Positions 8,992 to 15,805 of a DNA stretch of 64,000 nucleotides are shown one piece after another (positions within the stretch are counted from its first letter, which is position 1; each line of letters starts with the position of its first letter). Position numbers and translations under genes: made by a program. The notes beneath the pieces are model-generated. The model made no database searches, was not told where the DNA came from, and saw only the letters and a program-made list of their open reading frames with translations. This stretch comes from Aporhodopirellula aestuarii (GTDB lineage Bacteria; Planctomycetota; Planctomycetia; Pirellulales; Pirellulaceae): assembly GCF_023701485.1 (NCBI RefSeq), contig NZ_JAMQBK010000024.1:186001-250000 (forward strand), written 5' to 3'.

Positions 8992-9368
8992 GTGATCGTG
9001 TCAACCAGTTTGGTGTGGATGCGGAGTTTGACGCGGAAGGGATCGCTGTATCGCCACGGCGGTTCGTTGCCGATTGACATCAGTTCGTAAACGAAGGTCG
9101 TGTCACCGTCGGTTTCGAGAATGCGATCGCCGCGTCGTGGCCAAGTGCCGATAGCGGATTGCAACAAGTCTTTCGTGTTAATCAGAAAGTCGCGGACTTG
9201 AGCACGAGTGATGACGCCATCGCCATCGTCCTGTTCGTACTCCGATTTGCCAATTGTGGCAGGCAGATCGACGGAGACATCGTCACGCTGATACACCACA
9301 TCTCGCGAGGCATGCTTGGTCAGCTTCTCCGCCAACCAGGACTGCCCGCGATGCAGCATGTCGGTCAC
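8988..9368 (-). CDS. Head closure/head-tail joining protein
   Basis: A 126-aa protein starting MTDMLHRGQSWLAEKLTKHA. The segment VVYQRDDVSVDLPATIGKSE and the later VRDFLINTKDL resemble small stopper proteins that close the portal after packaging. The end (PWRYSDPFRVKLRIHTKLVD) is typical of this group. It overlaps both neighbours by four bases. Position between capsid-linked genes and the tail terminator supports a neck function; the exact class is inferred. Confidence 0.7.
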   Translation of the reverse strand: MTDMLHRGQSWLAEKLTKHASRDVVYQRDDVSVDLPATIGKSEYEQDDGDGVITRAQVRDFLINTKDLLQSAIGTWPRRGDRILETDGDTTFVYELMSIGNEPPWRYSDPFRVKLRIHTKLVDTIT

Positions 9369-9655
9369 GATTTGCGAGCCGCGGGTTTCGCTGGGGCTTT
9401 CAACAGCGTTGATGCCTTGTCGCTCAACTCATCCAGCCACGCCTCATTCGATCGGCGTTGATACTCGCTGGCGATCGCATCGGATTCCTCCTGCAATTGC
9501 TGCTCACGCAGATTGACTGGAGTTGCTGGCGATTGAAACGGATTGAGAACGCTAGCTGCCTGATTGCTGTCCTTGTCACGCTTTTTCGATGGCAACAAGG
9601 CGACGGCAATCAACAGCAACACCACGACGGTTGCGATTCCGGTTAGTAACGTCAT
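9365..9655 (-). CDS. Small membrane protein in the head-gene cluster
   Basis: The frame opens earlier (9706), but ATG at 9655 fits better: it follows the stop of the previous gene (TGA at 9662-9660) and starts directly with a hydrophobic segment, MTLLTGIATVVVLLLIAVAL, followed by the positively charged LPSKKRDKD. The remaining about 65 residues are hydrophilic and helical (EEQ-rich, ending in a basic Ala/Pro/Lys tail). The predicted topology is one membrane span with the rest cytoplasmic by the positive-inside rule. No family is recognised. Together with the next two genes it forms a membrane-linked insert among virion genes; a holin- or spanin-like role is possible but not shown. Confidence 0.65.
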   Translation of the reverse strand: MTLLTGIATVVVLLLIAVALLPSKKRDKDSNQAASVLNPFQSPATPVNLREQQLQEESDAIASEYQRRSNEAWLDELSDKASTLLKAPAKPAARKS

Positions 9656-9659
9656 TTGC

Positions 9660-10607
9660 TCACATACCTCGCTTGATGAGAATGAATCCGAGTAGAAAGA
9701 CGGCAAGCACGATTATCGCGATCGTTGCCAGTTCACCTGCCGATGCCCACAGAAAGGCACTTCGCGTTTCGTTCGCCCTGTCGAACAACAGATCGCGAGG
9801 TCGGTCACGATCTCGGTCGAACGGACGCCAGTTGTCTGATGGCTCTACGGGACAGTAACCGTCCGGACAATCTTCAGTATTGAGTTGCAACTTGGGCGAG
9901 ATCGCGTCGTCCCACGAATAGCCTCGTGTTTTCAAGGCACCAGTCTTCTGGGCCTGCCGAGTCTGTTGATACAGTTGGTAACCCTGGTGGAGATCGGCGT
10001 ATAACTCAGCCGCAGTTGCCGGCAGCATTGCGCGGCCAGCCGCGTGAACGTGTCCGCCAGTGTTGTCCTGAAACAGAACCACAGGAAACTGCTCGACGGG
10101 GACGATGTTGGCAAAGCGAGTTTGATAGAGTGCGTTGCCTGACGTGTAGACTTGGAAGTCACAGTCGGTTCGCAACTTGTAAAGCTTCGAATCGTGGTTG
10201 AACCAATCGAGCAACTGCTTGCTCTTCGCATCACTGCCAATGAACAACGCGATTTGATACTTCTTCTTCGATGGCTGGGGTTGCGGAGCAGCCACCGGCA
10301 GAACAGGCTGCGGTGCGATCGTTGGCGTGTAGATCGTCGTCGGTTCGCAAGTTGGACAGATCGAAACCGACTGCTGTTTGATCTCGCCTTGAGCATTCAG
10401 GTTTACTGACTGAGGCTCGTCAAGCTTTTCGATCCTGCCGACGCGCGGAGCAGGCGGCACGGCATTGGGGACACTCCAAACATCGTCGTCGGGCTGGACG
10501 GTTGGACACGGACGAAGTGCCGTGAACACGGTCCCAAGGAGTACGGCGTGAATGATCGCCACCGCGACGAGCCCCAGGCTCAATCGAATCCGAATTCCAT
10601 CGTTCAT
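9660..10607 (-). CDS. Bitopic membrane protein with thioredoxin-like middle, function unknown
   Basis: The 315-aa protein has an N-terminal membrane segment (about residues 8-30, LGLVAVAIIHAVLLGTVFTA) and a C-terminal one (about 295-312, ATIAIIVLAVFLLGFILIKR). Between them are a Pro-rich linker with an SICPTCEP pair of cysteines and a compact domain (KKKYQIALFIGSDAKSKQLL ... FPVVLFQDNTGGHV) whose strand-helix order looks thioredoxin-like. The CPTC cysteines lie before the domain, not at its active site. It overlaps the upstream lipoprotein gene by four bases. Known siphoviral head modules do not include such a protein. Confidence 0.65.
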   Translation of the reverse strand: MNDGIRIRLSLGLVAVAIIHAVLLGTVFTALRPCPTVQPDDDVWSVPNAVPPAPRVGRIEKLDEPQSVNLNAQGEIKQQSVSICPTCEPTTIYTPTIAPQPVLPVAAPQPQPSKKKYQIALFIGSDAKSKQLLDWFNHDSKLYKLRTDCDFQVYTSGNALYQTRFANIVPVEQFPVVLFQDNTGGHVHAAGRAMLPATAAELYADLHQGYQLYQQTRQAQKTGALKTRGYSWDDAISPKLQLNTEDCPDGYCPVEPSDNWRPFDRDRDRPRDLLFDRANETRSAFLWASAGELATIAIIVLAVFLLGFILIKRGM

Positions 10608-11209
10608 TGAATTACCTCATAACTTCGATAGGGCAAGGAGCTGGCCGGGTCGTCGAGGACCGTGAGTGCGAATCCGCCATAGCCAGCCCAAAGGCGAACG
10701 AACTGCTCACGCGGTGTGAGTTCAAAGCGGCCGGGATAGTTGTTGTCGAGAATCGCGGCGTATTGCCGACCGTCGCGATTGACCCAGCCAACGAAGGTGC
10801 AACAGTGAGCCGGCTTCCACCACAGGATTGCACCGCGCCGAGTCGCAGTCGCCCAATCGAGGAATCGCGGATCGGCTTTGACGGTGTAGCTGTAGTTGAT
10901 GTCGGCAGCGTCGAGTCGGCTTCGCAATCGCGAGTCCCATTCGCCGTCGCTGTAAGTGGCACGCCAGCGTTCCCCGAGTTCATACTCGTTCAGCCACCGC
11001 AAGTGATTGACGAGCGAAGCGTGAACGCAACTGCCTTGGTTGAGCCTGCCAGTCCAATTCCGTTGGTGCAATTTGTTGGGCAAGTTCGCGGCGGGTTGCT
11101 CCGGCGCGGGGGCCGGGAGCGGTCGCACCTGAACAGGTTGTTCGGGCAAACAGCCAATTGCCAGACACAGGACGCACGCGGCGATGATGGCTCGCAATGT
11201 TGCGTTCAT
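10604..11209 (-). CDS. Lipoprotein papain-like (C39/clan CA type) cysteine peptidase
   Basis: The start at 11209 (ATG) is chosen because AAGGAG lies 10 bases upstream and a lipoprotein signal follows: MNATLRAIIAACVLCLAIGC with lipobox L-A-I-G-C. The longer frame to 11488 has no sensible sequence. The mature 180 residues carry a papain-like triad: NQGSCVHASLV (oxyanion Gln and nucleophile Cys, about 56-60), PAHCCTFVGW (His, about residue 136) and AILDNNYPG (Asn, about 154). It would act outside the cytoplasmic membrane, bound by lipid. Such a protein among head genes is unusual; peptidoglycan cross-bridge cleavage, entry exclusion or lysis are possible roles. Confidence 0.78.
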   Translation of the reverse strand: MNATLRAIIAACVLCLAIGCLPEQPVQVRPLPAPAPEQPAANLPNKLHQRNWTGRLNQGSCVHASLVNHLRWLNEYELGERWRATYSDGEWDSRLRSRLDAADINYSYTVKADPRFLDWATATRRGAILWWKPAHCCTFVGWVNRDGRQYAAILDNNYPGRFELTPREQFVRLWAGYGGFALTVLDDPASSLPYRSYEVIQ

Positions 11210-11223
11210 GCAGTGAGTGCTCC

Positions 11224-11571
11224 TTAACTCTTGAAAATGACCCAGAGGATCGGATTGATTTGTTCGACCGTCGACAGGAAGCGGATGGGCAGTCCGCACA
11301 TCACTTCCGACTTCAGGTAAAGCGGCTTCGACGGATTGAAAAGTTTGCTGCCCGTCGTAGACGAGCGAACGTAGTAACCGAGTTGGACGACTTCCTCGTC
11401 GGGAAGCAGTGCTTGCACACGCCATGTCGCTTCGGTCGAGGCAACAGCGATGCAAAGGCAGGTTGCAAACGGCGATGCCCGAAGCCACTGGCTGGTCTTG
11501 CGATCTTCGTCAAACACCAGACGTTCGATCGCCTTGGCCCGGTCGGCCGTTACTTGGCTGATCGACGCCAT
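11224..11571 (-). CDS. Conserved-looking phage protein, function unknown (115 aa)
   Basis: Two start codons lie close together at 11577 and 11571. The second has AAGG six bases upstream and is preferred. The protein begins MASISQVTADRAKAIERLVF and is a compact alpha/beta protein without membrane segment or signal. It sits between the DUF2190 decoration gene and the lipoprotein gene. The centre (PDEEVVQLGYYVRSS, then LYLKSEVMCGLPIRF) suggests a beta-barrel or strand-rich virion component. I do not recognise the family. Confidence 0.6.
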   Translation of the reverse strand: MASISQVTADRAKAIERLVFDEDRKTSQWLRASPFATCLCIAVASTEATWRVQALLPDEEVVQLGYYVRSSTTGSKLFNPSKPLYLKSEVMCGLPIRFLSTVEQINPILWVIFKS

Positions 11572-11579
11572 GACCATCC

Positions 11580-11909
11580 TTATTGACTCAGTCGAACACG
11601 GACGGTGGGTGTGTTGGTGCCGGCGGAAAGCACGGCTTTGCCGAGCAACTTGTTGCCGGTCGCAGTCGTGACCGATTGGCCAGCGGTCGCGTCCCAGTAA
11701 ACCTTGGCACCAGGAGAAACCGAAATCGCGGGGTCCTTCGCGACGTCAAAGACGCCTTCGACACTGATCGCACCGAGCACGTTGGCTTTGATGTCGTGTT
11801 TGGTGATGCCGACCAGTTCGCCTTGCACGACGACACTACCGGCCGGAAGATCAGCGTCCGGCGTGTAGTCGACGGCCGCTCCCTCTTGAACAAAATCTGC
11901 TGCGGACAT
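11580..11909 (-). CDS. DUF2190 family capsid decoration protein
   Basis: The 109-aa protein starts MSAADFVQEGAAVDYTPDAD. It has the usual DUF2190 pattern: a start with bound water-like Gly/Ala loops, VVQGELVGITKHDIKANVLG, then ISVEGVFDVAKDP and GAKVYWDATAGQSVTTA. Proteins of this family follow the major capsid gene in many phages and decorate or stabilise the capsid surface. Here it lies directly after the fused protease/capsid gene, 57 bases downstream. Length is normal for the family. Confidence 0.88.
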   Translation of the reverse strand: MSAADFVQEGAAVDYTPDADLPAGSVVVQGELVGITKHDIKANVLGAISVEGVFDVAKDPAISVSPGAKVYWDATAGQSVTTATGNKLLGKAVLSAGTNTPTVRVRLSQ

Positions 11910-11966
11910 GGATTGTTAGACCTGAGGTTTGGGACGTGAGTTTTAGGTGAGAAAGTTAAGCTCGGA

Positions 11967-13994
11967 TCACGCTTCGCCGGTGACCTTCACGGCGGCGCGT
12001 GGGTCCTGGCTATTCACGCCGAAGTCGATGTAACTTCGGAAACCCATCCCAAGCATGTTGGGTGGCATTTCAACGCGTTCGATCACCGGCGTGCGGCGGC
12101 CATTGAGGAATACAATCTCAAAGGCTGGCAAAACCTTGGGGTTGGCGAAGAGGTACCACGCCTTGCCGCTCGCGCCTCCGTAGTAGGAGTCGGATAGATG
12201 CGGAGTCGAAACGACCCGATACTTATTGCGATGCGGATTGTCGACGGGGATTTTTGTGGGAGTCCCCGAGGCGTCGATCATCAACTGCGATGAGCCCATC
12301 AGCAGTTCGGCTTCGGTTTCAAGCTCGACCGGAACGACCAGGAATTCCGGACGAAGGTTGATCGGCTTCTGGTCTTTCGGCTTAGTTCCCGGCCCTGCTT
12401 TCTGCTTACGGAACGTCGTCTTAGCCGCAGTCAGACTATCGGGGCCGAACTTGGTGTCGACACCGGTGAGCAAGTTGGAGTTGCCAGCACTGAAGAACGC
12501 GGGGGAATTTCCGAGCAACAAAGTGAAGAACATTTCGTCGATCGACTCGGCCCCACTTCGCCCCATTTGACGCGGAATATCCATGAAGGCCGAGAGGTCA
12601 TCGTTGATGATGTCCTTACGCGTCAGCGTAAGCAGCTGGCCATAGGTATCCGCCTGATTTGTGTACTTCTGCTCCGAAAGCTTGCCGTGCTTTAATTCGC
12701 CATCGGGAGCGACAGGCTCGAAACCGCCCGTGCCCAGCAACCGAAACCGCGAAACTTCTTTGAAGTCGCTCACGCTGCCCACGCTGCACAGATCGTATGC
12801 GGCGATCTGGGTCGTTTCATAAGCGGCCAGCAATGTTTTGTTCATCACATTTTCAAGTATTCCAGGCAGGCTCATTGTCGAGAAGCCAGCCTGAATCGTG
12901 ACGCGGCCGTCGCCAAACACGCGTGGGACGTCGTGTCCTTCGAGTCGCGCACATTCCGCAACCAATTCACGCAGACCAATTTGCCCCATCGGCTGCGCCA
13001 GGTCGAGCGTGCGTTCTCCGTAGCTGGCCAGCAGGGTTTTCTCCTCGATACCCACTGACATGCAGGCAGCTGCCTCGAGGACTTCGCGAGTGCAACTTGG
13101 GCGGACCGAAGATTGCTCTGGCGCGGAGGGACGTTCATTGCGTAGCACAACAAGCTCCGTCTTAGTCACGCTCCAACCCTGTTCGATCGCATCGGCTTCG
13201 ATGTCCGTATGTTTGCCTTCGCATACTTTGCGAATGCCAGCGATACGTCGCGACTCGGAAGCAGCTTCGGCACGCATGTCTTCTACAGGTGTGCGAGGCT
13301 GAGGGGGTCGAGGCTTCGGGTCGAGTTTCAAGCTTGCATTTACCGGTTCGAGTTCATCCTTGTCGTCCGTTGTCTCATCCTGCTCCTCGCTTTCTGCGGC
13401 TAGGCCGGCTGCGACTCGGGCCTCGGTCTCATCGTCAGCGCCCAGGGCCACGAACGACACTTCGCCAAGGGTGCTTTTGCGAGCGACATAGACGGGACCT
13501 GAAAACTCACGACCGTTCGCCTTGGTCGTCTTTCCCTCGGGAATGAATACGACCTTGTCGGCACTTGCACCGAGCGATGCCTGCCACGGAAATCCGTTTT
13601 CGCTGGTCGCAATCACTTCCTGAGCCGTTGATCCAACGCCCGAGATCACGCCAGAGACTTCCAGCGTTGCTTCGCTAACACGGATGTCATCGGTGTGGCC
13701 GACAATGCTGCCGCGATCATGGTCTTTCAGAATTGGTCGACTCTTGCGAGCCACACGCATGCCGGTCAGATCAACAACGACTGGATGGGGCCAGCCGCCG
13801 AGTCGCATCGCGCCACCGGTGTAAGCGGTCATGGAGAACTTGCGAAGCGCAGGTTTCCCCTCGCTGGCCGACTCGGCCGCTTGCAGGGTGATTGTTGCGG
13901 CATCGTCACAAACAATACGGAGACTGCTAGGAGTCCCGTCCTCGCTTGCTTCAAGTCGCTTGTTGGACGGTTTGTTCTTGGTCGTCGTGGTCAT
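11967..13994 (-). CDS. Prohead protease (S78-like) fused to major capsid protein
   Basis: The frame opens at 14048, but ATG at 13994 (MTTTTKNKPSNK) has AGGACAAGG just upstream and is preferred; 14048 remains possible. Residues about 30-210 are a prohead protease: RPILKDHDRG supplies the His, WQASLGASADKVVF the Ser, and LGEVSFVALGADDE closes the fold, as in S78 peptidases. A charged linker with Pro repeats (about 205-260) acts as scaffold region. The rest, from about residue 310, is a major capsid protein (LPGILENVMNKTLLAAYETT, DIINDDLSAFMDIPRQMGRS). The protease would cut the linker to release the capsid subunit during maturation. This fusion type is known in some phages and prophages. The start overlaps the portal gene end by 44 bases. 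Confidence 0.92.
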   Translation of the reverse strand: MTTTTKNKPSNKRLEASEDGTPSSLRIVCDDAATITLQAAESASEGKPALRKFSMTAYTGGAMRLGGWPHPVVVDLTGMRVARKSRPILKDHDRGSIVGHTDDIRVSEATLEVSGVISGVGSTAQEVIATSENGFPWQASLGASADKVVFIPEGKTTKANGREFSGPVYVARKSTLGEVSFVALGADDETEARVAAGLAAESEEQDETTDDKDELEPVNASLKLDPKPRPPQPRTPVEDMRAEAASESRRIAGIRKVCEGKHTDIEADAIEQGWSVTKTELVVLRNERPSAPEQSSVRPSCTREVLEAAACMSVGIEEKTLLASYGERTLDLAQPMGQIGLRELVAECARLEGHDVPRVFGDGRVTIQAGFSTMSLPGILENVMNKTLLAAYETTQIAAYDLCSVGSVSDFKEVSRFRLLGTGGFEPVAPDGELKHGKLSEQKYTNQADTYGQLLTLTRKDIINDDLSAFMDIPRQMGRSGAESIDEMFFTLLLGNSPAFFSAGNSNLLTGVDTKFGPDSLTAAKTTFRKQKAGPGTKPKDQKPINLRPEFLVVPVELETEAELLMGSSQLMIDASGTPTKIPVDNPHRNKYRVVSTPHLSDSYYGGASGKAWYLFANPKVLPAFEIVFLNGRRTPVIERVEMPPNMLGMGFRSYIDFGVNSQDPRAAVKVTGEA

Positions 13995-15507
13995 CCTTGT
14001 CCTCATGAACATCGGTGTCAACAGAGTTTGAATCGAGCGAAAGTCCAAGCTGGTGCATCAGCTCCAGTTCCTTGGCACGTTGTTTAAGTTCCGTCTCCCA
14101 ATCACGACCCTGCCGCGCAAATTCGATGGCCAGAGTAGTCGTATGATTTGAGAGACGGATCTTTTGGGCGTTGGCTTCCTTGGCAGGATCGACATGGTCG
14201 AATCCATCCCACATCCACGCTCTTTGGAACGTCGAATCGAGTGTGCGAAGCGAGTTGGGCAGATAGCCCTCGATAAGAATGGCTTCGCGAAGCCAAGCGT
14301 TCAGGATGCGATCCAACACAGTGCGAGCAAGCTGTGCCTGCTCAACGCGGATCGACTTAAAGTAGGTTTGGTGGTCAAGTCGCCCACTGGCGTAGTTGTA
14401 GCCCGACGAATTCCCCGCGGCGACGTTGAAAGGCATGTTCAGACAACGAGCGATCTCGTTGAGAATCTCTTTCTTGAACTCCGCATACGTCGTACTTGGC
14501 TGCTCGCTCCTCATTTGAGCCATCTTCCAACCGCCAGGCATTGTGAGCAGCATTCGCTTCTCAAGTTCAATCGGCTCGAATGGTTCCGCAGCGTCGGCTT
14601 CGCCATTGGCCGGTGCGTCGGTGTAGAGGATGCCCGCGAAATCGGCGGCCGTTTCTGCAGCCGCAAGTACCGCCAGCGTGAACCGACGAAGTTGTGCGAA
14701 TAGAGGCAATGCGGGCGTAATGTCCGGGATTCCTCGAATCTGCCCCGGACGATCGCAACGAAAGTAGTGAAGCACCGCGGCAGCCGGCACCGTGTCAAAC
14801 TCTTCGTCGATCGTGAACGTCACATCGCCAGGATGTTCACGCAGCACGTCGTAGCTGAGCGGGTTTCCGTCGGCATCGAACTGGATTCCGTCGATATAGC
14901 GAGAGCGGTCTGCGACCAACGTCGGCGAGGCCACTTGGTCGGCTTCGATCAATCGCACGTCGAGCTTCACAGTCGAGTCAACTCGCTCGTTGCTGGTCAG
15001 CAAACCAAACGATTCGCCGTCCGAAACGCGGGCGAGTCGCATCGTCCGCAGCTTTTCCGCCAGACCAACTGCCTCAGCCCAAGCAAAGAATTCCGCTTCA
15101 ACGAAACGATTCGCAGCATCATCCGGCGTCAGCATTTGAAGTCGTGGTCCAGTGCCAACCACGTCGTTCGCGAGTGTCAGTGTGATGCCGCGAGCGTAAC
15201 TGTTGTTGGCGACCTCGTATCGCGAGCGATTGCGAAGCGTACGCCGCACATCGGGGCTATTCGCCGCAGCGGACGACAAACCATCGGCTCGCGACCAATG
15301 TTTCATGTTGTCGAGCGTCGTATTCGCAGCGTCGTACTTCGCACGAAGCCGCGAAAAGAAGGGCTGCCGGGGTGAGCGTCCCGACGTGGATGAAGAGCGG
15401 GAAGCTCCGCCACGCCATGCTTGCTCGATAATCCCTGACAACATCTTCAACATCCGTGTTGGTTTCCTATTGCCGTCCCCGGCAGCCCTGTGTTCATCGC
15501 GAAACAA
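13951..15507 (-). CDS. Phage portal protein, lambda B type
   Basis: The 518-aa protein forms the dodecameric channel at the capsid vertex. Lambda-family features are visible: ADGLSSAAANSPDVRRTLRN, RSRYEVANNSYARGITLTLA, NDVVGTGPRL, the ADQVASP segment and HYFRCDRPGQIRGIPDITPA. The later LNMPFNVAAGNSSGYNYASG is also characteristic. It ends in an acidic Asp/Glu-rich tail (EDKDDHDDQEQ) that overlaps the capsid gene start. ATG at 15507 or 15453 are both possible starts; no strong RBS separates them. The gene follows a 65-aa ORF by nine bases, as expected for one operon with terminase upstream. Confidence 0.94.
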   Translation of the reverse strand: MFRDEHRAAGDGNRKPTRMLKMLSGIIEQAWRGGASRSSSTSGRSPRQPFFSRLRAKYDAANTTLDNMKHWSRADGLSSAAANSPDVRRTLRNRSRYEVANNSYARGITLTLANDVVGTGPRLQMLTPDDAANRFVEAEFFAWAEAVGLAEKLRTMRLARVSDGESFGLLTSNERVDSTVKLDVRLIEADQVASPTLVADRSRYIDGIQFDADGNPLSYDVLREHPGDVTFTIDEEFDTVPAAAVLHYFRCDRPGQIRGIPDITPALPLFAQLRRFTLAVLAAAETAADFAGILYTDAPANGEADAAEPFEPIELEKRMLLTMPGGWKMAQMRSEQPSTTYAEFKKEILNEIARCLNMPFNVAAGNSSGYNYASGRLDHQTYFKSIRVEQAQLARTVLDRILNAWLREAILIEGYLPNSLRTLDSTFQRAWMWDGFDHVDPAKEANAQKIRLSNHTTTLAIEFARQGRDWETELKQRAKELELMHQLGLSLDSNSVDTDVHEDKDDHDDQEQTVQQAT

Positions 15508-15516
15508 AAAGAAGGA

Positions 15517-15714
15517 TCAGCCAGCCGAAGGTGGCACGATCTTGTTAAAACGCAAGCCACGATTCGGCTTGCGAACCGCGTCCTTGCCAGCGAGATGCTT
15601 GTCCGCAGCAATCTGCTCGGTCAGCTTGTGCTGCTCAACGGAACCCGCATCACCCGAAGCCTTAGCTGGCCCCTCAGCATTTTCACGGATTACATCTTTC
15701 AACTCTTCAGGCAT
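15517..15714 (-). CDS. Small hydrophilic protein between terminase and portal
   Basis: A 65-aa frame, MPEELKDVIRENAEGPAKAS, highly charged and predicted helical, ending with a basic segment (RKPNRGLRFNKIVPPSAG). It occupies the place of the small head-to-tail or gpW-like gene between large terminase and portal, but I see no similarity that would confirm this. It is preceded at 15748-15784 by one copy of the bipartite intergenic motif, so it is probably the first gene of a transcript carrying portal and capsid. Codon use and spacing support a real gene. Confidence 0.6.
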   Translation of the reverse strand: MPEELKDVIRENAEGPAKASGDAGSVEQHKLTEQIAADKHLAGKDAVRKPNRGLRFNKIVPPSAG

Positions 15715-15747
15715 GGCTTGCGTTTGATTAGAAACATTGCTTCATCC

Positions 15748-15784
15748 CTGGTTACCTATGCCGTAGGAGGCGAGACTTGTACGC
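15748..15784 (-). promoter_or_regulatory. Bipartite intergenic motif, copy 2 (candidate promoter of head genes)
   Basis: Read on the minus strand: GCGTACA, 13 bases, ACGGCATAGGTAACCAG. It lies in the 91-base gap after the large terminase gene and ends 34 bases before the ATG at 15714. Two other copies (19446-19482 and 30759-30795) have the same spacing and orientation relative to the downstream gene. TGTACA with a 17-base spacer to CATAGG has promoter geometry. The sigma-70-like protein encoded at 30801-31415 is a candidate reader. Confidence 0.55.
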
Positions 15785-15805
15785 GAATATTCAGAAAGGC
15801 TTGAT

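Noticed and set aside
15748-15784. Known riboswitch (c-di-GMP-like GGUA core) for the bipartite motif
   Set aside because: Only a few bases resemble known classes, the rest of the aptamer is missing, and the fixed spacing is better explained by a promoter.
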